From Theropithecus gelada (lineage: Eukaryota > Chordata > Mammalia > Primates > Cercopithecidae): 64,000 nt of DNA. Positions 11,318 to 22,285 of the stretch are shown here, one piece after another. Both the position numbers and the translations under genes were made by a program. The stretch's first letter is position 1. Every line of letters begins with the position of its first letter. Under the pieces are notes generated by a model that had not been told where the DNA came from, searched no databases, and worked only from the letters and a program-made list of their open reading frames with translations. The stretch lies in assembly GCF_003255815.1 (NCBI RefSeq), contig NC_037689.1, forward strand, positions 28,251,527 to 28,315,526, in the 5' to 3' direction.

Positions 11318-11632
11318 TGTCTTAGTCTGTTCCTGCCACTATAACAAAATACCTTAGGTTGGGTAATGTATAAAGAACAGTAACTTATTACATACAGTTC
11401 TGGAAGCTGTGCAGTCCAAGGTCGAGGCACCTGGATGTGGTGTCTACTAACAGCCTTCTTGCTGTGTCCTCTCATAGCAAGACAGAACAAACTCACTCCC
11501 TCAAGCCATTTTATAAGGGTCATGGTCCAATCAGTGATGCTCCACCCTCATGACCTAAGGCTCCACCCCTTAATACTATCACATGACCAATTATGTTTCA
11601 ACATGTGAATTTGGAGGAACACATGAAGACCC
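11318..11632 (-). mobile_element. MaLR LTR (MLT1/MSTD-like)
   Basis: Minus-strand LTR: TGTCTTAGTCTGTTCCTGCC, CAGTTCTGGAAGCTGTGCAG, CTTAATACTATCACATGACC and CAACATGTGAATTTGGAGG mark the family. Its end is copied again at about 13760. A target duplication was not identified. Confidence 0.7.
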
Positions 11633-11639
11633 TCGTACA

Positions 11640-11800
11640 TTTGCTACTTCCACTTTCTAGGTACAAAAAGAGAATTACAATGTTAAATAAATTGCCTAAG
11701 ATTACACAGTTCACATGTAAGAAAGACAACTGAATGCCAGATCTGTGTTACTCTACATTGCATGGCCTCTTCTCTACATATTAAGCCTCTCACCTCTCAA
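11640..11800 (-). mobile_element. MIR SINE
   Basis: The run AGAATTACAATGTTAAATAA, TTGCCTAAGATTACACAG, TGCCAGATCTGTGTTACTC corresponds to the MIR 'gcccaaggtcacacag' region in minus orientation. It lies within a block that recurs at 13760-13915. Confidence 0.65.
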
Positions 11801-12715
11801 GCACAGAGCAAAAGAAATATCTCCTACAGCAACTGCTAAATCAAAACATGAAAAGTTTGCTTTGTAGATGTGCAATAAAATATACGGCAGCAGGTTGCTT
11901 ACCAGAAATGAATATCAAATTTTATAAATTTTGTATCACTTATAGTTTCATGGCTTTTTAAAAATGCAGCAGTAGCTTTTCTTAAAAAATGCTTTCCATT
12001 GCAAACCTTGCATAATATTTTATTCCCTAACACATAATTGCATACCAATCAGTTTTATTTTTTATTCTTCAGCACACGATATTTATTTAAAATATTTCTG
12101 ATTTGGGTCTTCAAAAAACAAGCTACGTCTTGAGTAGGAGAATCAGAATTGATGTTGTTGTTAAAGACTGGCTATGCTATTTGGAATTGCCATGGGGGAC
12201 TGGTTCAAAGGTTATATGTCAAAACCACTTCAGAAATTTATAAACTTCAGCAATATTATATATTTATGGAAAAATCAGCATGATTAACAGTTGTTTTAAT
12301 CTATGTGATGTTATAAAAGTACACATAGCATGCACTACATTGCAATATATATAGATGACAAAGCAATATATGCTAGGGGAAGTTTTTGTAAGTATACAAA
12401 CTAATATATTTTATGAAATATAAAATAATACTGCTATAATTTGTATATTAAATATTGTATTTATATATTTATATTATAATTTTATATATTAATATATAAA
12501 ATATATATTAAAACTTGTGATATGTATTAAAACTTATTTTTTAATCCATACAATGTTATAAAAGTGTATCTAAAGCATGCTCTTTGTAGTACATATAAAT
12601 ATATATAAATGTAAGTATACATAAAAATGAGTACATATATACAGTTACTATATATGGTATAAATATATATTGTGTAAGTAAATATATATGTATACAGTAA
12701 CTATATATGTATATA
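11801..12715. repeat. AT-rich region with TATA tracts
   Basis: From about 12360 to 12715 the sequence is almost wholly A and T, with many TATATA and ATATATA runs. From 11801 to 12360 I see no identifiable family. Confidence 0.5.
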
Positions 12716-13044
12716 CAGTCATGCATCAACAATGGGACTACGTTCTGAGAAATGGGTCATTAGATTTCGTCATTGTGCCCATCACAATGTCCTTACACAA
12801 ACCCAGAAGGTGTAGTTACTACACAACTAGACTGTACGGTATAGCCTACTGCTCCTAGACTGCAAACCTTCACAGCATATTACTGTACTGAATATTGTAG
12901 GCAATTGTAACACAATGATATTTATGTATCTAAACATATCTAAACCCAGAAAAGGTATAGTGAAAACATGATATTATAACCTTATGGGGCCATGATCATC
13001 TATACAGTCTATTGTTGACAGAAATATTATATGCTGCATGACTG
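12716..13044. mobile_element. Tigger/pogo-like MITE with TA target duplication
   Basis: Terminal inverted repeats CAGTCATGCATC (12716) and GCTGCATGACTG (ending 13044) are flanked by TA on both sides. Internal blocks include TACGTTCTGAGAAATGGGTC, GATTTCGTCATTGTGC and TTACTGTACTGAATATTGTA. These are typical of a common primate nonautonomous Tc1/mariner-type family. Length 329 bp, noncoding. Confidence 0.85.
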
Positions 13045-13123
13045 TATATTTATATTTATATGTATATATACATAAAACAAAGAGTACATTTAAGATCTAT
13101 TTTTATGACATATGAATTTAAAC

Positions 13124-13734
13124 TGTTGATGAAGAGAGTCAAACTCTGTAAAATATTTGAAGAGATTTATTCTGAGCCAAATATGAATGATGTGGCCTGT
13201 GACACAGCCTTCAGGAGGACATGAGAAGATGTGCCCAAAATTGTCGGGGCACATCTTGGTTTTACATTTCAGGGGGACGTGAGACATCAATCAAATACAT
13301 TTAAGATATACATTCGTTTGGTCCAGAAAGGTGGGACAACTCAAAGTTGCGGGGGGCAGTGGGGGGGGAAGGGGGACGCCTTCCAGGTTATAGGTAGATT
13401 TAAAAGTTTTATTATCAATAGAAAGGAAGGAATGTCTGGGTTAGGATAAGAGATTGTGGAGAACAAAGTTTCATTATGCAGATGAAGCCTCCAGGTAGCA
13501 GGCTTCAGAGAGAATAGACTGTAAATGTTTCTTATCAGACTTAAGGTCTCTTGGATGTTAAATGCTGGTCGGCTTTTCCTGAATTCCGAAAGGGAGAAAG
13601 GCATAATGAAGGATGTTTAACCCCCACTTCCGGTCATTTAACAGGAACCAGTCTTTCAGGTTAAATTTTGGAGTGCTCTGGCCCAGAGGAGGAAGTTCAT
13701 GTCATGGTTGGGGAGAGGGGGCTTAATTTTGATG
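13124..13734 (-). mobile_element. ERV LTR, minus strand (family unassigned)
   Basis: On the minus strand it carries GATTGATGTCTCACGTCC, a TATA-like GTAAAACCAAG, GGCTGTGTCACAGGCC, a polyadenylation signal in GGCTCAGAATAAATC and a terminal TTCATCAACA. It shares the ATTGATGTCTC..CTGTGTCAC core with the plus-strand LTR at 49107. TAAAC occurs at both proposed boundaries (13119-13123 and 13735-13739), but the 5' terminal dinucleotide is not canonical. Confidence 0.65.
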
Positions 13735-13759
13735 TAAACCACAATTGTTCACAATTGTT

Positions 13760-13915
13760 TTCAACGTGTGAATTTAGGGTAGCACATGAAGACCCTAGTA
13801 TATTTGCTACCTCCATTTTCTAGGCACAAAAGGAGAATTACAAAGGTTAAATAAATTACCTAAAATTACACAGCTCCTATGTAGGAAAGACAATAGAATA
13901 CCAGATCACACAGAT
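13760..13915. repeat. Second copy of the 11597-11752 block
   Basis: The sequence CACATGAAGACCCTAGTATA, TTTGCTACCTCCATTTTCTA, AGGTTAAATAAATTACC repeats 11597-11752 at roughly 80-85% identity by eye, in the same orientation. It includes the end of the MaLR LTR and part of the adjoining MIR. Confidence 0.75.
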
Positions 13916-14225
13916 CAGGTATTCAATTTTAATCTACAATATGCATACAATATATAAATATACATAATATAAAAATGTATTGGTATCTAAATAGATATTT
14001 TATATTATATATATACATATGTGTGTGTATAAATATATATATATATATATATTTCACACATGTAAGACATTCTTATCACAACTCGTACTGATTATGAGAA
14101 CTATGATCCCTGGATGTTACTCTACGTTCAGTTATTTAATTAATTTTCAAGAGCTATATTTTTCCATTCTGTGATCGCACAGTGTATGTGTGTATGCGTG
14201 TGCGTGTGTGTTTGTGTGCGCATGT
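13916..14225. repeat. AT-rich tract, TATA microsatellite and TG repeat
   Basis: TA-rich sequence with an AT run at about 14031-14051. An imperfect TG/CG alternating tract follows at about 14184-14224. Confidence 0.7.
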
Positions 14226-15878
14226 GCACTATTTCTCTGGAACCCTTTCAGCGGTTTTCCCACAAGATTCAGAGTTACACAGAGTTGTGGCCATGGGATG
14301 TTCGTTGTTGCCCCTCCAGTATTGATCCCAGCCCCTTGAATGTACTCTGTGCTCCTTGCATGCTCAGTAAATGCACAATGATGTCGCCCCTCTAAGGCAT
14401 AGTCAGCAGTTTTGCAGCTATTGTGTGCAGCGAATGCACCAAAACCTGCAGAAAAGCCTTTTAACCCGAAACAACTGTTATTTGGATTAGAAACAAAAAG
14501 AGAAAATCCTGTCTATGAACACTTTAACGCCAAGATTATTATCCGGAAGAAAACTGAAGCGCTGAATTCACATTTGCTGTATTTTCCAGTATAGTTTATA
14601 TCTAAAAAGAACATTTTAATTTGTATGAAACTTTTCTTTTTTTTCTTTTCTTTTTGAGTACCTTTTGCCCCTTTAAAGTAGAGTCCTGACTTTGACCACA
14701 TTGTGGGAGCTCAATCTCTTCACTGAGTTGACAGATCAAAAGACCTAGGAATTTTTTCCAGAAATCCTGGCATTGTTAACTACACTCCGACCTGCCATGT
14801 TTGTCTGTAAAAGAACAGGAAACTGCTTTGAGGAGATGCAGAAGGAGATAAATGTGAATGACACCGTTAACATTTAAAATAAAAGGAAAAGCCAGTAGAG
14901 ACCAGGAATGGAAATGATTGTCTTTTCCTCTGCTGGTTAAATGAAGAACCTTGTCCATGCTCCTTCTGTGATTTAAATGTAATTTCTCTTTTATTTAATC
15001 TTTGGAGGGACTTTTGTTTGTCTATATGGAAAGCATAAGTTCTCTCTTCAGTTTTCAGGGCTGTGGATGGACTTAGAAGTGGCAATAAATGATTGCAAAT
15101 GGATTCTTGGTGGGTAAAGTATTATTAGCGCAATGGCTCAGAAGTGCTGAAAACAAAGATTTTTAAAATTCAAACAGACTGAAGTGGGGAAAAATATACT
15201 TAATCAAATTCACAATGTCTAAGTAGTATATAACAATGCTATATTTTTAGAGAATAAAAAACACTATATTTTTAAAAGGAAAGTTAAAACTTTTGCTCTG
15301 AACACATATATAAATACTGAAAGTAACTGTCGTTTAATCTAAACCTTGGTTAACATAGGCCAGACATTTTACTGCATCACAAAACCCAAAGGCCTTCAGT
15401 GAAAACGCTACATTGTTTTGTTTTGTTTTTTTCTCTTGGTGCATTGAAAGATGCTTTGCAGTTTTCCCTGAACATGTTCTCCTGTCAGATTTGCCCTGAA
15501 GTGTTCAACCAACTCATTTCATGCTTACCCAGCGTTTCCTGTTTGGATAAGTATTAGAAGAAACTAACCCAAGTGCTCAATTTAGCATGCAAAAAAATCA
15601 CCTTGGCAATTTGAGCCTGAGATGGCAAGAACAAAGCAGTTGTTTGGCTGAATTTATTACATTGAAACTCATTTTTAATGTTACTTTACATTTTTCTTTA
15701 AGACTAGAGAGCATAGGTTGTACAATTCTGATTCTTTGGAAAATGTTGACACTTCTTTTATGCCTAGGACATCGTTAATTCTTCTAAAATGTATATCTTA
15801 AAAAGATTGTGGATGGAAAATTCAGTGTATATTTCATCCTTATTAATCATATTGTTCAAAATGTAACATCTCTACTTC
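14226..15878. other. Unassigned sequence
   Basis: No Alu, L1, LTR or gene recognised. Open frames are 74 codons or shorter and unremarkable. A T-rich tract lies near 14630-14660. Confidence 0.4.
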
Positions 15879-16403
15879 TGAAACCGCCTTTGCAAAATTA
15901 TAACTGAGGAAATTATGACACTAAAAGAAATCACACCTAACAGACTCCATCTTGCTTCTAACCTTTAAGTTGTCCTCGTTTATTCCTGGGCATAGGCCGA
16001 TTTAACTTTGGGAAGGAATTCAGTTCATGGTTTGACTCTGAAACAAAATTGACAATAGCCCTTTCCCAAAAAGACCCCCTTCTTGTCTGGGGACCAGTCT
16101 GCCTTTGCAGAACTAACAAATTAGCTACGAGATTAGAAATTACAGTTTAGGGATCATGCAGCCTCTGGCTCTAAGAGTCTGAACCTCCCCAAATTGCTCC
16201 TGGGAATAACATCACTCTTGTAAAACTTAAGATCGGTGCTCTGCTCCCCAATGCTCAGGGAGACTGATTTGAGTAATAATAGAACTCCGGTTTCCCACAC
16301 AGCCAGCTCTGCGTGAATTACTCTTTCTCCATTGCATTTCCACTGTCTTGATAAATCGGCTCTGTCTAGGCAGCGGGCAAGGTGAACCCATTGTGTGGTT
16401 GAA
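15879..16403 (+). mobile_element. Solitary ERV1-type LTR, plus strand
   Basis: ERV1 LTR-like blocks: TGAAACCGCCTTTGCAAAAT at the start, CTAACAGACTCCATCTTGC, CAATAGCCCTTTCCCAAAAA, GTCTGGGGACCAGTCTGCC, and near the 3' end CTTGATAAATCGGCTCTGTC and GGCAGCGGGCAAGGTGAACC. CTTC flanks both proposed ends (15875-15878 and 16404-16407), consistent with a 4-bp target duplication. The terminal CA appears mutated. Confidence 0.75.
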
Positions 16404-16689
16404 CTTCTTTATTTATTATTATTTGCCAGTTTGGTCTCTTCAATTTCCAAACTTAAATTCCTTACAGACAAAACTTTTCCTGAAGCTTTGTCAGTCATAC
16501 TTGATATGGTTTGATGCTATATTGTTTGGTTTCACATGTTTTCATAATGGGCAAACTTTCTTATTCTATAATTGTCTTATCTAGAATATAGCATCGTCCT
16601 TGAACCCTTAATTATAAATTGTTCATCTAAATTCTATATAGTCAGGCAATAAAATTGCTACCCCAAAGCAGAATTAAACATAAAAGAAA

Positions 16690-17640
16690 AAAAGACATAT
16701 TAGACTTTGTCAAAGGTAAATTCTTTACTTATCAAAGCATAGTTAGTAAACAGTTATAAACAATTTATTATAAAAACTTATAAAAGTAAGCCAAAGACTG
16801 AGAGGCAAATAGCTGCAATACATATCTATGATAAAAGACTTCAATGTAGAATATTTAAGAAACTAAAACATCGATAACAAAAAGAAAAGCAATCCACTGA
16901 AAAATGAGAAAATGTTTAGTAAAGAAAATATAGAAATGGCCAATAAATACAAAAAAAGATGCTCAACATGATTAGTCATCAGAGTGTACAAATTAAAACC
17001 ATGAAAACATCACTTCCCACCAACTGCAAGAATTGAAATTTTAAAAAATGGCAGTTGCATAGATTGGTACTTTCCCGTATTGCTGATGGAAACCAGCATT
17101 TTCTTATAAAGCCACACATATTGACCCCATAATCTATACTTCCATGCTTAGTATTGACCCAAGAGAAATGATATTTTTATGTCCACAAAAATACGTCAAC
17201 ACGATTATTCATAAAAACGTTATTTCTAATAACCAAAGACTGTAAATAATGCAAATGCCATCAACAGAAGAATGGTGGTATACTCATACAATGGAATATT
17301 ACTCAGCACTGAAAAAGAGGAAACCACTGATGTGTGGAACAATATAGAAGGTGAAATATGGTCCTATTGGGTGCATATGAACTTCAAGGAAAAGAATCTA
17401 ATCTATGGTGATGAAAATGAGAAAACTTGATACCTATATTGGGTGGTAGAGATACACTATATTGGGTGGTAGAGATACACTGTAAGTAACCATAAGGGAA
17501 CTTTCTTATGGTCATGGAAATGTTCTACATTTTAATTAAAATGCTGGTTAAATGAAAGTAAGCATTTATCAAAACGCATCAAATTGTACACTTAAGATTT
17601 GTGCATTTCATAGAATGTAAATTTTAATATATTTAGACAC
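16690..17640 (+). mobile_element. Ancient L1 (L1M/HAL1-like) 3' portion
   Basis: A degraded LINE ORF2 3' region on the plus strand: AAAGATGCTCAACATGATTA, GTACAAATTAAAACCATGA, ACAATGGAATATTACTCAGC, then a 3'UTR-like AAATTGTACACTTAAGATTT. It contains a 23-24 bp tandem duplication at about 17433-17480. No intact reading frame. Confidence 0.75.
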
Positions 17641-17912
17641 AAAAGAAATGTGAAATGTGAGGAAAACATATAAAATAAACTTATTTCTTATATAAAATAA
17701 ACAAATTTCTCAAATGCATGAAAGCTAATTATCTCATTAAGATTATTAACTATGTTAAGAATAAAGAACAAAATGTACTTATGTTTTGTTTCAAAGTTCC
17801 TCAAGTAATTTAAGGGCTAAAAAGTCAAGAGCAAAACAAGATATTCATTATCATCATTATTATTTGACATCATTTTGCCATTTTATCCCAAAACAAAATT
17901 TTTCTCCAACTA
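17641..17912. other. Unassigned AT-rich sequence
   Basis: No recognisable feature. Confidence 0.4.
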
Positions 17913-18034
17913 GGCCAGGCCTGGTGGCTCAAGCCTGTAATCCCAGCATTTTGAGAGGCTGAGGCAGGAGGATCACCTGAGCCCAGGAGTTTAAAACCAG
18001 CCTGAGACTCTATCTCTACAAAAAGAAAAAAAAA
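17913..18034 (+). mobile_element. Alu left arm only
   Basis: GGCCAGGCCTGGTGGCTCA through GAGGCTGAGGCAGGAGGATC to GACTCTATCTCTACAAAAAG and an A-rich end. The right arm is absent, so this is a free monomer or a 3'-truncated Alu. Confidence 0.85.
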
Positions 18035-19055
18035 TCCCCCATCTATAAATATATTATGATTGAAAAAACATGATTGACAATGATGAAGCTGACCAGCTTG
18101 TTTATTCAAAACCAGGAATACGAATTTATCTAGAAATTTCCCTCCAGACAAAAAAAAAAATGCAGTTTTCCCATTGAAGAGCAATGATTATTTTTGTTTA
18201 AGGATATCAGTGAGTCATGCACACTATAAAAGAACTATTATCAGAGTAGTTGTAGGTTGTAGATGTAAAATATGGAGTTATCATTTAACCTGTGTTCCCT
18301 TGGACTGCATAGAGGGACTGATGGAGAAAGACTGCAAAGATTCCCTTTATGGAATCAGCATAAACATGTTCCCCTGTTCAGGACTATCTACAACTTATTT
18401 CTTCTGCACCAAAAAGAATAGCTTTTTCAACTTCAGTTAGGAGAAAAGGGTCGAGTGATGCTAAGAAGAAAAAGCAATAACAATGAGCCCCTGCACCCTC
18501 TTGACTTACATAATCCACCAAAAGCAAACTCGGCAGGAGGTACAGCGAGCAAGTGGAGGCAACCTTGAATAAGGAGGCTTCCAGGATTCAGGTTTAACAT
18601 AGCACTCAGATCTTCTTTGAGTTCTATGCTACTTCTAACCTTGTTAGAAAGTGTTTGCAAATTCTGTCATTTCCTTGGTCTACACAGTTACAGAACAAAT
18701 GATGTTTTCTGTAAGTAAAAAGTGTGCATCACTTTCTTTTTCTCTATATCTCTCTGTTCTTTTCTCCTTCGGAGAGGGGAGATTTTGGCCTGGAAACAAA
18801 TTAAAGATACAAAGTCTAAATGGATTGTTTCTTTAAAGTTCAATTAAACCTGAGAAAGCATTTTTTACAACTCTAAAAATTCAAGATACAGGTATAATAA
18901 AAACACATTGCACTGGAAGTTAGAGAATAAAAATTTGGGGTTTTGCTTGCTTTTATGTTTTTAAACTCTATTTGCTATTGGGTAAGTTCTTAACTCTGCA
19001 GACACTCATGATAATAAGTCTCACCGCATTTATTGAGAGTCATGTTGCAAGCATT
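18035..19055. other. Unassigned sequence
   Basis: No gene or repeat family recognised. Short frames only. Confidence 0.4.
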
Positions 19056-19064
19056 CTGAAAATA

Positions 19065-19065
<1 letters not shown>

Positions 19066-19102
<37 letters not shown>

Positions 19103-19381
19103 GAGATGGAGTCTTGCTCTTTTGCCCGGGTTGGATTGCAGTGGCGCGATCTCCGCTCACTGAAAGCTCCGCCTCCCAGGTTCACGCCATTCTCCTGCAT
19201 CAGCCTCCGAGTAGCTGGGATTACAGGTGCCAGCCACCACTCCTGGCTAATTTTTTGTATTTTTAGTAGAGACTGGGTTTCAATGTGTTAGCCAGGATGG
19301 TCTTGATCTCCTGACCTGGTGATCCACTCACCTCGGCCTCCCAAAGTGCTGGGATTACAAGTGTGAGCCACCACACCGGGC
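19066..19381 (-). mobile_element. AluY-like element with TA-expanded tail
   Basis: A full-length Alu on the minus strand, with CTCCGCCTCCCAGGTTCACG as in AluY. The poly-A tail lies at the left (T-run about 19087-19102) and is extended by a TA run at about 19063-19086. A 10-bp target duplication, CTGAAAATAT, lies at 19056-19065 and 19382-19391. It is the least diverged Alu I see here. Confidence 0.9.
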
Positions 19382-19441
19382 CTGAAAATATTTTTACATA
19401 TATAGATATGAAAGCATATTGTGGAGAGCTGAAGTTTTGAA

Positions 19442-19783
19442 ATTAGATAGAGAGATAGATGATTGATAGGATGCAGAGATAGATACATGATTGATAGAGA
19501 TGTTAGATAATAGATGATAGATGAATGGTAGAGATACGTGATAGAGATAGAGAGATAGAGAGACATGACTGATAGATGATAGAGATAGATGATAGATAGA
19601 TGATAGAGATACACAATAGATGATAGAGATAGATGATTGATAGAAACAGATGATAAGTAGATATAGATATTGATAGAGAGATATAGGTGATACATAATAG
19701 ATGATACACAGATAATATATGATAGATATAGATGACTGACATAAATGATAAGTAATAATAGATGATAGATAAATACATAGATA
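19442..19783. repeat. GATA-type degenerate microsatellite array
   Basis: About 340 bp of GATA/GATT/GAGA tetranucleotides with frequent substitutions. Apparent minus-strand frames (rich in Tyr, Leu, Ser and Ile) are translations of the repeat. Confidence 0.92.
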
Positions 19784-20328
19784 GTGAAGGGGATTAGAAT
19801 ATGCTACCCCAAATGTGCCATTTTGGCATAAGGATTATTTTTTAGCTAAATGTACCTGATAAGCAATAGATACGGAAAGAACTCTCTGCTCTCCCTCTAA
19901 AAATCTCACTTTTTAAAGTTGATGTAAATTTCTATTTGTAAAGGGGTTTCCCTTTCCCATAAGTGGTTTAGTAAGGTGTAATAAACCTTACTAAACAATT
20001 TTTAACTACCATATATTTCCTAATCACCTTCCCACAATTTATTGTCCCAAGAAGCCCAAATCCCCTCCCCACCACCCCACCTTTTGTTTTTGTCTAGTCA
20101 TTTCTTCACAATTCATCACCTCTTGTGAAAGTGGTAGATAAGCCCTGGGGTCTAACTGCCTCTTTCAGTTTGTAACCTCTTTTCTGTGGGGTCCTCACAC
20201 ACATAAAAAAATAACATTAATAAAGAAACAGATGCCTTTTAAAAATTTATATTTTGTCTATTTATTTCACAGGCCCCAGTCACAGAACCAAAGAGATAGA
20301 AGAAAAGTTTTTTGCCTTCCTTACCATT
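19784..20328 (+). mobile_element. ERV LTR located between two GATA arrays
   Basis: A plus-strand LTR beginning TGAAGGGGATTAGAATATGC, with CATTTTGGCATAAGGATTAT, a polyadenylation signal in TTAATAAAGAAACAGATGCC, and a 3' part GGCCCCAGTCACAGAACC. The LTR at 26758 is the same family. GATA repeats abut the left side and lie a few bases beyond the right, which suggests insertion into an existing array. The exact right end is uncertain. Confidence 0.68.
19966..19996. other. Perfect 12-bp inverted repeat (hairpin)
   Basis: GTTTAGTAAGGT at 19966-19977 is exactly complementary to ACCTTACTAAAC at 19985-19996, with a 7-base loop (19978-19984). It lies inside the LTR. No T-run or known regulatory motif gives it a function. 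Confidence 0.85.
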
Positions 20329-20515
20329 AATATGTAGATAGACAGATAGATGATAGATAGATAGATAGATAGATAATTAGACACATAGACAGATAAATGG
20401 ACAAGCAGACAAGGTAGAAACAAAGAAGGATGGATAGATGTAAGGATGGATGGATGGATGGATGGATGGATGGATGGATGGATGGATGGTTAGGCAGATA
20501 AATATGTAGAGAAAG
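20329..20515. repeat. GATA and GGAT tetranucleotide arrays
   Basis: A GATA stretch at about 20333-20380, then mixed sequence, then an uninterrupted GGAT run of about twelve copies at about 20443-20489. Confidence 0.95.
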
Positions 20516-20983
20516 GTGATAAATAAAAAGATTCCAAGTTCTGTCTTCACCAGAGTGTTATTTAGAGGACTAAATAAGATAATCTATATCAATATCTATT
20601 ATTGTCTGCTGTATAAATTTTATTACTATTTTTTATGTTCTCCTACATTATTATTTTTGAATGAACATTTCCACTTAATGAAACATTTCCTTTTTAAAGC
20701 AATAAATCTTGTGCAGTGAATGCAGTAAAAAAAGCACTGGGAAGAGAATATATTTTTAAAACTTTGAATTCCCCATAACTCTTATCAATAAAGTTGCCTT
20801 CTTTGGGGTCTTCAGTCCACTCTGCTTCCTACACAGTTTAGATTCCAATGGCCATTGTCTTTAAGAATATTCTCAGTTCAACTAATCAGCCATCTCCAAG
20901 AACCCTCATTGCAAGCACCGCTGGGGTAAAAACAGGCACTAAACTTATCTGTTATTACTGCCATCAATATAAAATCCAACAGG
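20516..20983. other. Unassigned sequence
   Basis: No recognisable gene or repeat. Confidence 0.4.
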
Positions 20984-20997
20984 AATGAGTCCTTGGA

Positions 20998-21305
20998 GCT
21001 GTCGATGATGGCTCATATCTGTAATCCCAACACTTTGGGAGGCTGAGGCAGGCGGATCGCTTGAGCTTAGGAATTCAAAACCAGTCTTGGCAAGATGCTG
21101 TCTCTACAAAAAATACAAAACTTAGCCAGGCATGGTGGTGCGTATCTGTAGTCCCAGTTACTAGGGAGGCTGAGGTGGGAGGATCACATGAGCTCAGGAG
21201 GTCAAAGTTGCAGCAAGTTATGATCACACCACTGTGCTCCAGCCTGGGTGACGGAGTGAGACCCTGTCAGAAAAAAAAAAAAATTGGGGGTGGAGTCGGG
21301 AGGGA
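20998..21305 (+). mobile_element. Alu (AluJ-like) with 14-bp target duplication
   Basis: A full-length two-armed Alu with a middle A-rich linker and a short tail. AATGAGTCCTTGGA flanks it at 20984-20997 and 21306-21319, a perfect duplication. Sequence beyond the A-tail (TTGGGGGTGGAGTC) precedes the right duplication, so the tail includes non-A sequence. Confidence 0.93.
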
Positions 21306-21324
21306 AATGAGTCCTTGGACCAGA

Positions 21325-21530
21325 TGTTAAAATATCTGGGCTCTAGGCTGTAGTTCTGTTTTGGGCCCACCATCGACTAGCAATTACTTTGGGAAAATCT
21401 CTTTACATTGTTTATATCTCAGTCTTCTCTATACCAAATCTTGTTACCTTGCCTCTACTGCTAATGGAGACAGAATAAACGTCGTGAGATTAAATTACAG
21501 CATCTTATGTTTTCTAAAAGCAAGAGAGAT
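21325..21530 (+). mobile_element. Probable MIR SINE
   Basis: GGGCTCTAGGCTGTAGTTCT, then CGACTAGCAATTACTTTGGG, then TCGTGAGATTAAATTACAGC follow the order of MIR blocks in plus orientation. Very diverged. Confidence 0.5.
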
Positions 21531-21953
21531 GAACATTGGCCTAGAGATATATAGTGGCTCCCTATTCCTGGCTGCCTGACTATGTTCTATCCCAGGATAC
21601 CATTATGCACCAACTCTGGTAATCCCATCTCTTCTGCCATGCATGGCTCACTGCAAGAATGGGTTCACCCATGCTAAATTGGGCCAGTGAGTGGCAAAAA
21701 GACATTTACGGGATGGGGCTCCTGGGAAACAGGCCAGTCAACTCTCCTTCTGTCAAAATGCAGATGAGGAAGGCCTGGTTGCTGTCAGCAACTGCCTATG
21801 GCTATGATGACGCTGATGCTATAAAAGGCAATGTGAGGGGACGGCTGAGTTATTGAAGCAAACTTTTCTGAGATCTGCCCTACACCTGAATTTAGTGGTT
21901 TAAGTAGAGCTGTCTGCTTTGCAGCCTATCACCTCTCCATTCATGTTTATTAT
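21531..21953. other. Unassigned sequence
   Basis: No recognisable feature. A 65-codon frame at 21659-21856 is not convincing. Confidence 0.4.
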
Positions 21954-21972
21954 TAAAGTATCTTCAATTATT

Positions 21973-22266
21973 GGCCAGGCACGGTGGCTCACACCTGTAA
22001 TTCCAGTACTTTGGGAGGCCCAGGTAGGCATATCACTTAAGGTCAGGAGTTTCAGACCAACCTGGCCAACATGGTGAAACTCATCTGTACTAAAAATACA
22101 AAAATTAGGCAGGCGTGATGGTGCATGCCTGTAGTTCCAGCTACTCAGGAGGCTGAAGCAGGAGAATTGCCTGAACCCAGGAGGCGGAGGTTGCAGTGAG
22201 CCAAGATCCTGCCACTGCACTCCAGCCTGGGTGACAGAGAGAGACTCCATCTCGAAAAAATAAAAA
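21973..22266 (+). mobile_element. Alu (AluS-like) with long target duplication
   Basis: A complete Alu from GGCCAGGCACGGTGGCTCAC to an A-rich tail. The flanks TAAAGTATCTTCAATTATT (21954-21972) and TAAAGTATCTTCACTTATT (22267-22285) differ at one position. They form a 19-bp target duplication. Confidence 0.95.
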
Positions 22267-22285
22267 TAAAGTATCTTCACTTATT

